Source: Venturia oleaginea
Taxonomy: Eukaryota > Ascomycota > Dothideomycetes > Venturiales > Venturiaceae
Length of the DNA: 64,000 nucleotides
Assembly (NCBI GenBank): GCA_013176395.1
Contig: JABMLP010000019.1
Coordinates: 186,001-250,000, forward strand
Direction of reading: 5' to 3'
This document shows, in pieces, positions 10,835 through 22,013 of this stretch; the stretch's first letter is position 1; the number at the start of each line of letters is the position of its first letter. Both the position numbers and the translations under genes were made by a program. The notes under the pieces are model-generated. The model was not told the DNA's origin. It made no database searches and saw only the letters and a list, made by a program, of their open reading frames with translations.

Positions 10835-11929
10835 CTATTGCCGTCCAAATGCTCTTCTCGAGAAAAATAATGCAGCAACACAAAACCCAATCAACCCACC
10901 CACAGCCATAGACCCAAAATTCACAGCCTGTTTCCCCTGCACAGCCTGTACAGTCCTTATGGTAGCCTTGGGTAACGGAGCAACAGCAGGCTTCGGTCTC
11001 AACCTCCCGCACTTCATATTCCAATAATACTCCTTCGCCAACACCTCCTCTGAATGCTTCAACAGCTCAAAAGCAGTCTTACTAGCCATCTCATCCCCCG
11101 TATCCAAAGGCAACGCAATATTCAAACTCGGAATCCCTTCTTCTAACCCAGTGCCTAACCATTCCTCAAGTGTAGCTTTGGGCAAACTGCGGAAGAGGAG
11201 ACAGCACCACGTTTCCAGCACGTTCAAAACGAGATCTGATTTCTCAACTGGCTTTGTGAGGGTAGCTAGCACGACAAAGACATCCTTGCTGCTGCCGTCT
11301 ACAATATAATTGTGAAAGGAGACGTGATCGCGCCGGTAGCGGAAGTTGCCATGTTGATTGTAGATGCGATGGTAGAGGTTCCAGGCTTGACCGATGTAGT
11401 ACCAGTTCTCGCCGTTTGGAAGAGTGACAATATGGAGGTAGATGGCACGGCCACGGTATTGAAGGTCACCGCCGAGAGAGGCTACTCTGAGTATGTGTTA
11501 GGTATTGTAAATAGCATGAAGAATAGAAGTTTGCGCGTACTGAGTAACCGAACAAGTATTGTGCGATTCAATCAATGTAGCCACTTCTGGCCGCAGGCAG
11601 CTCGTAAGGAGAGCACTTAATCCGTCCGTATCCTTTGTCGCAAACTGTCCGTAGCGCTCATAGTGGCGATTGGAAGGCGAAGAGATCGAGCTCAACACAA
11701 GCGTAAGAACCTGTTGAGGAGTGGCATTGTCGAAACCGATGGCAGGACGGGTCATTGCCGAGCTATTCGGCTCCAGTGTCGCAGCTTCGAGATCAAGGAC
11801 TAGCTCAGAGAGCTCTTCATCCCATGGATCCTCTGGAAAGTCTTCATCGTCGGCGGCTGGTGCGGATGGTGTTAGCTCTATAGAGGGATTTTCTTGGGAG
11901 CATTCATTCGGCGTCGAAATTCCCATCAT
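10835..11929 (-). CDS. GIY-YIG-fold domain protein with C-terminal membrane anchor
   Basis: Two exons, 11929-11541 and 11486-10835, with a 54-bp intron (GTACGC..CTCAG, branch CTAAC), giving 346 residues. The acidic N-terminal third (about 1-50, DDEDFPEDPWDEEL) is followed by a region of unknown fold. A GIY-YIG-like core follows at about residues 140-195: GRAIYLHIVTLPNGENWYYI, then GQAWNLYHRIYNQH with the usual Arg, then DHVSFHNY. The C-terminus has a single hydrophobic helix (GSMAVGGLIGFCVAALFF) followed by basic residues, which suggests a tail-anchored protein. GIY-YIG domains are nuclease folds, but in many fungal members activity is untested. The catalytic Glu cannot be assigned. The nearest upstream in-frame stop supports the MMGIST start. 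Confidence 0.78.
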
Positions 11930-12457
11930 TGGAGATGGCGAAAAGGTCAAGACGCAGCTCCATGAAGAAGATGTGCGCGCAGATTATAACATGACTGGTT
12001 TGCTCAGGTTTCAATTATCGCAGGCAGCATTCGCGAGTTTGAGGTGCAGAACGCAAAATTCCCTGCATATGCGTGGCGACATGTGGGCTGCATTAGGCTG
12101 AAGTTCCAATCAACGACTTCAGATGAATCTTTTGTACTTGATCTTTCAGGCAGAATGAGCAGGCCAGTCGCCTTGGGGGGGATAGCATATCTTCGATATC
12201 ACGATTACCTAGTGAACTTTCTCGAGTAAAAGCCAAAGCTGGAAAGGCACAGTCAACCCCCGGATTGATTTCCCATAGGTCGGAAGGGTACAGACATTTC
12301 TGAAGCAACTGCTGCATCTTGATATTGTACGAATGACTCTATACTACGCACCAAATTCTACAAGCATGCATACTGTCCACTGAACGAACCTCTAAGCACA
12401 AAACATTCAAGTTTTAAATCAACTTGAAAACCAAAGAGACCCAAATCAAAGAATTGG
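11930..12457. other. intergenic, no gene seen
   Basis: Promoter side of the GIY-YIG gene and 3' flank of the ODC gene, both on the minus strand. No open frame with protein character was found. Confidence 0.6.
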
Positions 12458-13898
12458 TCATAGTCCAAGAAGAGCTGCAGCACCAGCCTCGCTCGAGACA
12501 TAGACTACATCGTGCTGGTCGGTGAAGCCATTGAAACGGGTGGCAGAGCATTTAGTATAAGCTAGCATTGTTAGCATCTTGCAGATAATTGGAAGGCCTA
12601 AAGGACTCACCTCCCATGTCCTCGAAATACATCCAGTCACCAATATCAATGACGTTCGAGAACGAGCAGGACTTGCTGATGACATCGATGCCATCGCAAG
12701 TTGGACCCCAGATCGAATACTCGGTGGCGGTGGGAGTGTCGTAGCCGCTCTTTACAGAGTCGTACATGAATGTCTGCCCAACTCTCAAGATCCGAGGGAT
12801 AGGGTTTTGGTGATCGAAGATGATGCTGGAGAAGTTTCCGTACACGCCATCGTTGAGGTATAGCATATATGAGGTGATGTCGAGGGTTGGGTCGTAGACT
12901 GGCCGGCGCGCGATAACGTGGCATGCCAGCGTGAACGCTTTAGACACGTAGTATCGGCCTGGCTCTCCAATCACACGAATATGTGGTGGAAAGTAAGTGT
13001 CCAAAGCTCCAGCCAAGACACCAGCCATCTGCTCGAATGTCTCAGTACAGAAGCCGCCTCCGACATCAAGAGTGTGCATGTTGAAGCCGAGCTCATCTGC
13101 GATATCGAAAACGGACTTTGCATCTTGGACCGCTTTCAGGAAAGCTGCGGGGTCCGAGGCACCAGACCCGACATGGAAAGCCACGCCAACCACATTCAAT
13201 TCCAGAGAGCGAGCCAGCTCGAGAAGTTCTCGGGTGCAATGAAGAGCAGCTCCGAACTTCAAGCTCAGTTGGCAAAGGCTGGCCGAATCATCTGTGGAGA
13301 TGCGAAGGAACAGTTCAGCACCAGGGAAAAGCTGCTTGGCCTTGTAAAGCTCGTCCGCATTGTCAAACGTCATCTGCCTCACACCGGATTTGGCAGCATA
13401 GCGAAGATAAGATTTGGTCTTGCATGGCTGGGCGTAGATGATACGAGTTGCCTCGATTCCCATGCCCAGAACTTGTTCGATTTCGCCCTTGGATGCACAG
13501 TCGAAACCAGTGCCTAGTTCGGCTAGGAGGCGTAGAACCTGAGGGTCAGGGTTGCACTTAACGGCTAAACACAAGTCAGTTGGGAGTCGATGAGAGGATA
13601 GAAACTACTGACCATAATGAGGCTTGACACGAGGCAAGCAACGCTTCCAGCGCATGTGCTGGCGGTATACCTCACCGAGGTCGGCTACGTAGAAGGCATC
13701 TTCATCGCCTGCTTCGCAAGTGTCGTGATCGATATTGTCGATGCGGATTTTAAGCGCATTGCCGATCAGTTGGTGTGGTTCCAGTTTGCTGTGGTGACCG
13801 CCATGATTGATCGGGGCACTCTCAAACGACTTGACCGAATCCGTTATATTTAGATTGAGTTGGTATTCGTCGAAGGCCGAGAGAGCCGAAGGTGCCAT
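12458..13898 (-). CDS. SPE1: ornithine decarboxylase
   Basis: Three exons, 13898-13613, 13564-12611 and 12561-12458, with introns of 48 and 49 bp, giving 447 residues. This PLP enzyme makes putrescine from ornithine, the first committed step of polyamine synthesis, in the cytosol. The fold-III decarboxylase landmarks are in order. They are the PLP Lys at about 98 (AVKCN), HVGSG, the glycine-rich DVGGGFC, EPGRYY, the active-site Cys in WGPTCDGID, and the closing block YTKCSATRFNGF. The first intron falls just before the PLP lysine codon. Fungal ODC is usually controlled by antizyme-driven degradation and through its leader. Here the minus-strand leader lacks any ATG for 527 nt (see the 13899-14425 entry). 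Confidence 0.96.
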
Positions 13899-14425
13899 AA
13901 CCAGGCGCAAAGGTCCTGGTAGAGTAGTTTCTGGCTAGAAAAGTATTTGAATCGTTCTGGAGCCTGCAAGAAGGTCTTAAGGAGGTCGGAAAGGCTCGTA
14001 GTTAAGGCTCAGCAGTGGACGAGGGCCTCGACTCTCTTCCTCGAACTGAGGAAGAAGTCCAGAGTACGTCCTATGCGGCAGCTGAGGTGTCGAAGAGATT
14101 AATGGGTTGTATGGGTCGGGCGCAAGGAGCAAGAGCCGACTGTCTGCTTGAGCGACTTTCAAAAGGAAGAATGTTGGGGCCGGTGAGAAGGAGGATAGGT
14201 GTCTGAGGGATTTTTCGAAGGCAGTGAAGGCCGCGGACTCCAATGCGGTGGCTGTTGGATAAAACGGGACACGTAGCAGTGTATATGCTATGTGAGAAAG
14301 TGGAAATGTTGATGAGCAGCGGTGAAATGAAAGCAGGTATGAGAGCAGTCGAGTTGAAGTAGTGGTAACCAGAATTTTCCTGCCCTGGTGGGCGTGATGT
14401 GGAGCGTCCGAGCGACTAAGCAGGT
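13899..14425 (-). promoter_or_regulatory. ATG-free, pyrimidine-rich leader or promoter region of the ODC gene
   Basis: Upstream of the ODC start, no ATG occurs in any frame of the minus strand until 14426-14428. About eight would be expected by chance in 527 nt. The sense strand is C/T-rich. An 88-codon frame without ATG runs from 14243 to 13977. Whether all of this is transcribed is not shown by the sequence. Confidence 0.5.
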
Positions 14426-14863
14426 CATGTTATGATTATGTACTACCACGTAAGATACATATTTCGCCGCTAGGCTCATGACAGCGACAGGGGTCGGAGC
14501 GGGTCCAGCCTTTTATTTCTTTGGCGTCTTGGGCAGCCACGATGGAGGTATGACGTCTAAGAAGGCTGTGGGCCCAAAAGAAGAAACATGGCAGCAACGA
14601 CCAGATACTAGTATTTAAGTCGGCATACATTGCCTCCATCTCCATCATCTCATCTAGTCTTCAATCAACTACTCAAATTCACTCTTCACACAACTACAAT
14701 CGTATATACAACCACAGTCAAACAAGGTATGTTATAGTCTACCAGCACAATCATATACAGCCACCTTCTGGCAATTCGGACATTGGAAGAAGCCAGAAAC
14801 CTAGTGATATTGATCTCGAGTCACTGTTGATAAACCGATTTAAACCATACTAACTCCTACAAG
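14426..14863 (+). promoter_or_regulatory. promoter and 5'UTR intron of the CsbD-like gene
   Basis: A stress-response element AGGGG lies at 14489-14493. A good intron, donor GTATGT at 14727 with branch TACTAAC near 14849 and acceptor CTACAAG, ends exactly before the ATG at 14864. The 5'UTR is therefore probably spliced. Confidence 0.5.
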
Positions 14864-15610
14864 ATGTCTGACAAGAATACCGCTCCTCCATCGACTCTTC
14901 AGTCATACGTCGACAGTGCGACTGGTGCCGTTCAGTCTGTCATCGGTTCTTTGACGGGTAACACAGCCGACCAGGTATGTCTCTTCAGCCCCAGCGAGAT
15001 CCTTGACGCTCTTTTCACGATACTTTTCGGAATAAAGTTGCTTGGTTCATGACCGCTATCGATAATTTTCTAGCAATCTTCTACCATCAAATCGCTAGAA
15101 ATTTACCGATAACGATTCTTAAGTGAAGAATACAAAATGCTATCAGCTATTCGAGCTTGCACTGACAACTCCCAGTCTCAAGGTGAGACCAAGAAAGACC
15201 ACGCAGCGGCTGAGAAAGAGCTCTCTCAAGCCGGTACAAACCTTCCGGGTGGCGTCTCCGTCTCCGCCAGCGGCATCGCCAAAAACGACCCAAAACGTAC
15301 CGATGGTTCATGGAACCAGACCATCGGCTCTGCCAAAGAGTCACTCGGAAATCTCACCGGCGTCCAATCTTTGAAGCAAGAGGGTGCCAAGCAGAATGCG
15401 GAGGGTAAAGAGCAGGAAGCCAAGGGCCAGTTAAGCGATTTGGGATCCGGTGTCTCTGACCGCGTCACTGGTGCCGTCGGCGGAGCCATCGCAGGTCTGA
15501 CAGGCGATCGCGCTGAGCAGGAGAAGCGAAACTTGCAGCACGACCAGGGCAAGACACTCCAGCGTGGTGCGGAAGCTGATATCGCCAAGCAAAACCCACC
15601 ACCACAGTAG
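14864..15610 (+). CDS. CsbD-like stress protein
   Basis: Two exons, 14864-14974 and 15176-15610, with a 201-bp intron, giving 181 residues. The protein is hydrophilic and rich in Gly, Ala, Ser, Lys and Gln, with no cysteine. It carries the repeated pattern of fungal CsbD-like proteins: SATGAVQSVIGSLTGNTADQ near the start, WNQTIGSAKESLGNLTG in the middle, and a final Gly/Ala segment DRVTGAVGGAIAGLTGDRAE. Homologues are small stress-induced proteins. Some are annotated as cruciform-DNA-binding (Hmp1-like), which I cannot verify here. The AGGGG box about 375 bp upstream and a spliced leader fit a strongly inducible gene. Confidence 0.85.
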
Positions 15611-16499
15611 ATGTCAAGGCAGATGGTTGGTGTGGCATGAACTGGACGACTGAAACGAATAGCAGGAGCTGTAGCATAGTTACGATGATATCCCCATTAT
15701 GAAATCGAGTATATACTTTTTGCATATTCTGGCACACTCATGTGTAAACCTCGAAGGATGCTATGGACATTGCTTCCGCATCTATTCCGCATGTAAGGTG
15801 CCTACATCGAATGATGTATCGACGATTTTCTGGCCACTCTGGTCTAGAAAACCGCTAAAATCTAACAATATCAATCTTCAGCTAAAGAATTCCTTTTGAA
15901 CGTGAACTAGCTTGGGAGTACACTGCACTTTCAGTATAAAAACTCACTTGACTTACCAAGGTTCCAAAATTCCCGCATGGTTTGACCTAGCCTTGTCCAG
16001 ATGAGCCACTTCTCTCAGATCAAAGTCAATACGTCACAAAGGAATAATGGGTACCTCAGTCAGAAGAGCCACACAAGTACTCTCAGAAAGACGCAATAGT
16101 TGCAGAAACTTGTGCATTAACTATGCTACAAGACAAAACTGCCCTATTGATATTTTTGTCCTCTCCAACTCATGCTCGCTATGCCATGCAGCCCAAAACA
16201 AGTCCGCTCGAACATGAAAGCATCACTAACCAGGCTGCCGCTCTAGTTCCCTGCTTGTTTCATTCTGTGGTGGGGAATCAATAAACAATAATTCAAGAAC
16301 GCAAACATTATCGACCCTCGACCCTCGAGAATCGGCTCATGGGTGGGGCATTTGTCCACCCATCAGATATGCCGCCTGATTCATGATCGGCCATGCTTGA
16401 GCTCTGGATCAATGGTTTCAGTATAACTCCCGAAAAATCAATCGGCATTGGATTCCATAGCACGACTCCTATCAAATCCGAATATGTGCAAAAATCCCC
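15611..16499. other. intergenic between convergent genes
   Basis: 3' flanks of the CsbD-like gene (+) and TFIIB (-). It contains a short tandem ACCCTCG repeat near 16317. I see no gene. Confidence 0.6.
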
Positions 16500-17579
16500 T
16501 CAAAGGCCGGGAAGGTTCTCAATCTTGCCGCCGACGTTCAGCCATTCGGGCTTGATCAAAGTCTCGCGCTCGGCGTAGATGTGCTTGTATGCACCACGAA
16601 TCGTACCGTCGGAGACCTCGCAGGCCTTGGAGATGTCCTTGGCCGATTTTGGAAAGCCCATCAGATGTGACATCATGTAGATGGACACAGCGGCAATGGA
16701 CAGCGGCGATCGACCGGCAAGGACACCTTTCTGCAGCATGTAGTTGGCCAGGTCGCCAGACATGATTCCCACTTTCGTCGACAGATTCAGCACTGCGCAG
16801 AAGCGACTGCAGAAATCCGAGGCCTGCGATGAGTTTGTAGAATTGTAGGTTTGTTCTGCCGCGATGACACCGCCTTTGACGCTGGTTTGGTTGTCCTTGT
16901 GATACTTCACGAAGAAGCGCTCAAGAGCTTTGAAGGTTCGGCCAATTTCTTTCTTGGGCACCTTTGTGAGAGCTGTAATCTCTTTGAACGTTCGAGGCAC
17001 TTTGTTCTGACGGCAGGCGATGAAGATTACGGAGGCAATAATTCCGTCTATAGACTTGCCCTTGAATGCCTTGGCATCATCCGTCAACTTGTAAAGCGCG
17101 TGCGCCGTGTCTGCCACTTGAGTCGGAATATGATACGACGAGCAGAACGTCGATATTTGCTTGTATGCAGCCAGTAGATTCTTGGTGGACTTTTCCGCGT
17201 TTGCCTTGGTCTGTACACGGTTCAGATCTCGGCTTCGAGCGTCTCCATTTCCGTACGCGATCGTGGTTTGTAGTTGTGAGCCATTGAGAAGAGGATTTGC
17301 CGCATCACCGACACGGGAAGGGTCGTCATTGCCTTGATCGTCGTTTGAGAAGGTTCGCCATTCCGATCGAGTGTCCACGACATGACTAGCCAGTACCATA
17401 CCACATGAAGCGCAAACGGTGTCACCCGATGAGAATTCCTCGATAAGGTTTGGAGGGAACTCCTGGCACTCTGGGCATTTCAGGTGGATGTTGAGGTTTT
17501 GCGACCATTCCACGGCCTCTCGTGCATGTGGGTTGTGCTCTATTACCTCTCCGGGTGACAGTTCTCGTGGTGCGCTCAT
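16500..17579 (-). CDS. SUA7: transcription initiation factor TFIIB
   Basis: A single uninterrupted frame of 359 residues starting MSAPRELSPGEV. The N-terminal zinc ribbon is visible as CPECQ (about residues 35-39) and CASCG (about 56-60). The B-reader follows (SEWRTFSNDDQG, then DPSRVGD). Two cyclin-like repeats follow: about 125-210 (KGKSIDGIIASVIFIACRQ) and about 230-320 (GRSPLSIAAVSIYMMSH). TFIIB bridges TBP at the promoter and RNA polymerase II in the nucleus and helps set the start site. The length matches yeast Sua7 (345). The frame stays open upstream to 17867 without another ATG, so the first ATG is the likely start. Confidence 0.97.
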   Translation of the reverse strand: MSAPRELSPGEVIEHNPHAREAVEWSQNLNIHLKCPECQEFPPNLIEEFSSGDTVCASCGMVLASHVVDTRSEWRTFSNDDQGNDDPSRVGDAANPLLNGSQLQTTIAYGNGDARSRDLNRVQTKANAEKSTKNLLAAYKQISTFCSSYHIPTQVADTAHALYKLTDDAKAFKGKSIDGIIASVIFIACRQNKVPRTFKEITALTKVPKKEIGRTFKALERFFVKYHKDNQTSVKGGVIAAEQTYNSTNSSQASDFCSRFCAVLNLSTKVGIMSGDLANYMLQKGVLAGRSPLSIAAVSIYMMSHLMGFPKSAKDISKACEVSDGTIRGAYKHIYAERETLIKPEWLNVGGKIENLPGL

Positions 17580-18485
17580 GGTTACGATTGTATGTATGGA
17601 TAGTCGGTTTGTGTCTAAAAGAGTGTCTGCGAATAAAGAAGATTCCTGGAGTAGACCTCTATAAGTAGACGGACAGCACTTTGACTTGGGCGTTGAAGGA
17701 GGTCGCTTTGGCGCGGAATGCCTGTTTCTGGGCTCCCAACGGCTTTGTAAAGTGTTCAGCAAATGAACACACGCAGTGTTCTCAAGCGCGCCTTCAAAGG
17801 AAGAGGAATCAGTCGTTAGCGACCGTGGGCAGGCGCTTGCCCTTTGATAAGCGGTCCGTCTGCTCACAGAAAGGCGGCCAGCTGCAGTCTTTCACGAGGA
17901 GGTCAGTGAGGTCTTCCAGCACTTCGAGCGCGCTAAGGCTGTGGTGATGCTGGGGTGGATTGAGGGTGGACAAAAGCATAAATCTATGAGTGTCAGGAAC
18001 TGGTAACGGGTAAAGACCAATTTGCCACCCGATGCCAAGCATCTGACTAATATATTAAGCACGTGATATAGAAGGATTTATAATCACATTTTCTCTCCCG
18101 TTCGTGATGAATCCACGCGGTTTAGATATTGAATAAGGCTTTCCCATGGAAGAATCTGGCTACTTTTACAAAGACGACCGGTATTCCAGAGACACCGATC
18201 TTCTATTAGAGGACTCTTGACCGAAGATATTTATGTGACTATAAGTTGGTTCGGAACTTCACAAGCTCTACTGAATTGAAGCTGTAAAATATAGGATTAA
18301 AATTTTGGTAGTTTCCTTCAGCCTGAAAACTACTTTTGAGTATCATACGCCCCAAGACCACGACCTATCTCAAGGTGAAGCTTCTATGCTCGGCAAAAAG
18401 ACAACACCTTAGCTTCAGCCAATCCATCTGCGAATGAGCGACTATTCCTTCAGTTTTCAATCCGCCAAGAATTAGTGCCTAGGCT
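17580..18485. other. intergenic, no gene seen
   Basis: TFIIB promoter side and 3' flank of the GPI-protein gene. The AT-rich middle (18040-18480) shows no coding character. Confidence 0.6.
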
Positions 18486-19459
18486 TTATGCCATCAACAA
18501 CACGGCTACACCACCCATGACCACAGCGAAGAGCGCGTTTCCGAGAACCTGTCCAGCACCGCTCATGCTCCGGACAACTTTCGCGCCGCTGGTTGACGAT
18601 TTGGCCGCATTCGCATTTCCTTTGACATGTTAGCAGAAGCTCGAGTGGATCAAGGTTCAGGGCAAACTAACCTGTCTTGTTACGTTTGTCTCCTCCAGTC
18701 GTCTTAATGGTCTGGCAAGCAGCAACCAGCGTGGTATTGCTTTGCAGCTGCGTCAGCTTGACAGTAGCACTCCGAGCACGATCCTTGATCTTGGTCGTTT
18801 CTGCATCAGTCAAGTTCTTCTTGATCTGTAGCTCGCTCAAAGCGGTGGTATTGCTAGCCAGAGCTGCCATCTTTGAAAGGCGTGAGATCTCCTTGCTAGA
18901 ATGATATTAGCTTATGGCCACGACGGGTCTTTGGAAAAGAAAAGTACCATTGATCCATCAATTTGCTCTCCGAATTGACGGCGGCACACTGTGCGGTAAG
19001 CGTGCTGTTGGCTTGGAGTTTCGTCAAAAGCGAAGTGGCCTTAGCTGCCTTTGCTTTGAACTCGTCGATTTTAGCAGCTGTGAGATTATATTCTGTCTCA
19101 AACTCAGACAGGGCTGTCGCATTGTTCATGATGGATGTGAGTTTCGTTAACCGCTCGATCTCCTTGCATTGGCTCTTCTCAGAGGTGCCTTTTGTGCGGT
19201 TCTTCGCCCTCGAAACATCCTTAAATTCAGTCCTGCCGGTTCTGGCAGCTGTCGTGGCGCCGTTCGATGAAGCGCCAGCAGCTCCGTGGTTCTTTCGTCC
19301 TGCAGTTCCGGTCCCGGCGGCTGCCACTCCTGTACCAGTGCCAGTACTGGCCCCGGCCGCATTCGCACCAGCAACAGCTGTGCCATTCTTTTGGTGGTGG
19401 TTTTTAGCGACGGCGAAGCTCGAGAGGCATAAGGCTAGAATAACTTGTTTGATTTGCAT
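18486..19459 (-). CDS. GPI-anchored secreted protein with two C-x59-C repeat domains
   Basis: Three exons, 19459-18948, 18895-18672 and 18619-18486, with introns of 52 bp each, giving 289 residues. A signal peptide (MQIKQVILALCLSSFAVA) is followed by an Ala/Gly/Thr-rich linker (about 20-95). Two 61-residue domains come next, each starting CKEI and ending in Cys. Domain 1 begins CKEIERLTKL and domain 2 CKEISRLSKM. They align without gaps with 30 of 61 residues identical by my count, and both contain N-glycosylation-type sites. A short linker leads to a C-terminal hydrophobic tail (about NALFAVVMGGVAVLLMA) typical of GPI-anchor signals. The intron after domain 1 splits the first Cys codon of domain 2. 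It is probably a cell-wall or plasma-membrane surface protein. I do not recognise a named family. Confidence 0.82.
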
Positions 19460-20531
19460 CTTGAAGGAATGAAGGTATAACTGAAGTCTAGTAATGTAAA
19501 GGACAGAGTAAAATGTAGAAAGCAAAAGCGGACCAGCCGAAATGTAATGAAAAGGAGTGGTAGACTGGTGTATAAAGGGGACTGAATAGTTGACTGTGAT
19601 GAAGGAAAAAGGCAAGGCTGCCAAGCTTGCCTTTATATAAGAATTACTTCAATCCAGAAAGAAACACATCATCCACCGAGACTCAATTCCGTTTCAAAAA
19701 TCTCCACTCGACTTGCCTGGTTTGGTTTGAAAAGAAGAGGGACTGGTTACGCTGCCAGCGGAATCCACATTTCCGGCGAGGGAGGAGTCAAAAGGGCTTA
19801 CAACAGCAGGCGGCCAGATGCCAGACCGAGCGACTATTGCGCGGCTGGATGCAACTACTTGGCTGCTGTAACATAGGATCTCATGAATTGCTAAAGCAAT
19901 CGAAGGTGATGGGCTGGGAGTGGCCGTTTCGAACTCCGCATCGATGTTTCATCCTTGGCGTTGTTTTGGTTGGTCGGTTTCCTCGATGCAGGGTGGAAGT
20001 TTTGGATTCTTTGAAAGATTCGGTCATGACTTGCTGACAGTTGGGAAGAGGATCGCATTCCTTCAGAGATGGGCCGGGTTGACAGCGTCTCGATAGCCAG
20101 CAAGTAAAGTATATGGTGGAGCTGATGAAGATGCGCAGTAAGAGATGGCCAAGAGATCTCGCCACTAAGAATGGAAACGCCTAGCTAGCTGTTTACGGAC
20201 AGCTCACTTCCCCTTCACCATTTTCAAAGAGCATTATTCGAGTTCTAGAATTTCTGTCTTTCTGGATGCACCTTCTGCCTGGATATTTTCACATTCACAA
20301 ACACTATTTGGATGCTCTGCGTTGCTCTCGAGTCTACCCGTACCCGGATCTTGCTAATTCGGTCTCGGTGCTCGGTTCGAGTCCCGATATCACCTCCGCC
20401 GTGCATCAACATTGCCCTATCGAGGTAGCATGTATCATGCTGATAACTTCTAGATCTTCGCATCTATCATTTTGTCGGTACTAAGAAAACTGAAGACATC
20501 ATTTCTTTGGTCCTTGGTCGAAACCGTCACT
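19460..20531. other. divergent intergenic region, no gene seen
   Basis: Between the GPI-protein start (-) and the M24 peptidase start (+). A B-box-like GGTTCGAGTCC at about 20373 lacks a foldable tRNA around it. Confidence 0.6.
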
Positions 20532-22013
20532 ATGCTACTTATCTGTCCTCATATCTTGCTATTCCTCGGTTCTGCGCTTGCCTCACAACCATCGCCATTA
20601 TACCAGCCTCTTCCATCACTTCGCGAACAAGCCGACCTTGTGAAAGGATGGAAAAAGGAGCGCATCGCTAACATACCTTCCATCCTGCAGAAATATAAAG
20701 TCGATGCTTGGCTTGTAAGAGAACCAGGCTATATCGAGGTCGAATCAATTTGCTGAACTTGTAGATGTCCCAAAAAGAGTATGCCGAGGATACCGTCTTT
20801 TGGTCGCTCAAACATCCACTGCAATTTTCTGCTCGTCGCCGCACTGTGAGTCTGTATCTCGCGAATGCGACTCATGGGCGTTCTTCGTACACATGGATCG
20901 ACAACACAGCTAAGGTTTGGAGCGACTTGGTCTCTGTCCTAGAAAAGGAAAACCCGAAGCGAATCGCGATCAATGGTGACACCGATCTTGCTTTTAGTAG
21001 TGGTCTCCATGCTGGAGAAGCCAAGAAGATTGCGACCGAGATTGGAGGGAAATGGGCAAGCAAGTTTGTCGTTGTCCCTATGCTGGGCATCGAAGTCGTA
21101 GGAACTATGCCAAAAGGGCAACTGAAACATTATAAACTCATGATGGAGAGCGCTTGGGCCATAATCGAGGAGGGATTCAGTGAGCGCGTCGTAGTCCCGG
21201 GGAAAACAACAACAGAAGTCAGTCTCTATCTTTCTATCATATCCAAGTATTGAGCCACTGACAGATCTAGGACGTTGAATGGTGGCTTCGCGACAAGATC
21301 CAGCAGCAAAATTACACCACTTGGTTTCATCCATCGGTAGAAGTAGTGGTCCCAACAAATCAAGACGGCACAACTCCGCCTGGATCTGGACCTTCAGAAA
21401 CCATAGAATACGGAGATATACTGCATGTAGATTTCGGCGTCACAGCGATGGGTCTAAATACTGATACCCAGCATCTGGCTTACGTTCTTCATCCTGGAGA
21501 GACGGAAGTGCCAAAGAGCTTGCGAGATGGATTAAAACAGGCTAATAGACTTCAAGACATCTCGAAGGAGAACATGCTGATTGGCAAAACGGGTAACGAC
21601 ATCCTGAAAGTGTCTTTGGCCAAGATGCGCGAGGAGAAGTTTGAAGGCAAAATTTATAGTCATGCGATTGGGGACTGGGGCCATTCGGCGGGCACTGTCA
21701 TTGGTAGGCTTCTGGTCTTTGTTGATCTCACCGTGTACGATCGCTAATGAACATGACAGGAATGACGAACTTGCAAGAAGAAGTCCCTGCGCTTGGCGAC
21801 ATACCGCTTTTGAAGAACACTTATTACAGTGTTGAGCTATATGCTGAGCATTTTGTGCCAGAGAGAAACGCTACCTTGAACTTCTACCTTGAAGAAGATG
21901 TTTATTGGGATGATGAGGCAGAGGACTGGAAGTGGGTATATGGTCGACAAGAGGACTTCCATTTGATTCGGACTTCAGAGAAGCCAGCCTTATACATACA
22001 GCCCGAGATATAG
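20532..22013 (+). CDS. secreted M24-family metallopeptidase (Xaa-Pro peptidase-like)
   Basis: Four exons, 20532-20714, 20765-21217, 21271-21703 and 21760-22013, with introns of 50-56 bp, giving 440 residues. The N-terminus is a signal peptide ([18 protein letters not shown]), so the product is secreted or vacuolar. Creatinase/aminopeptidase-P fold metal ligands can be traced. They are the two Asp in HVDFGV and NTDTQH, His in [12 protein letters not shown], Glu in [12 protein letters not shown], and Glu in the final RQEDFHLI. Family members cleave the bond before proline or act on related dipeptides using two metal ions; the exact substrate is unknown. The start was set at the only ATG that gives a signal peptide in phase with the first donor (GTAAGA). 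Confidence 0.88.

Noticed and set aside
13977..14243. 88-codon uORF before ODC
   Set aside because: It contains no ATG; kept only as part of the leader description.
17580..17867. N-terminal extension of TFIIB
   Set aside because: The frame is open but has no ATG, and the family start matches MSAPREL.
20320..20400. Possible tRNA gene (GGTTCGAGTCC B-box-like stretch)
   Set aside because: The T-stem does not pair properly and no A-box or acceptor stem can be built around it.
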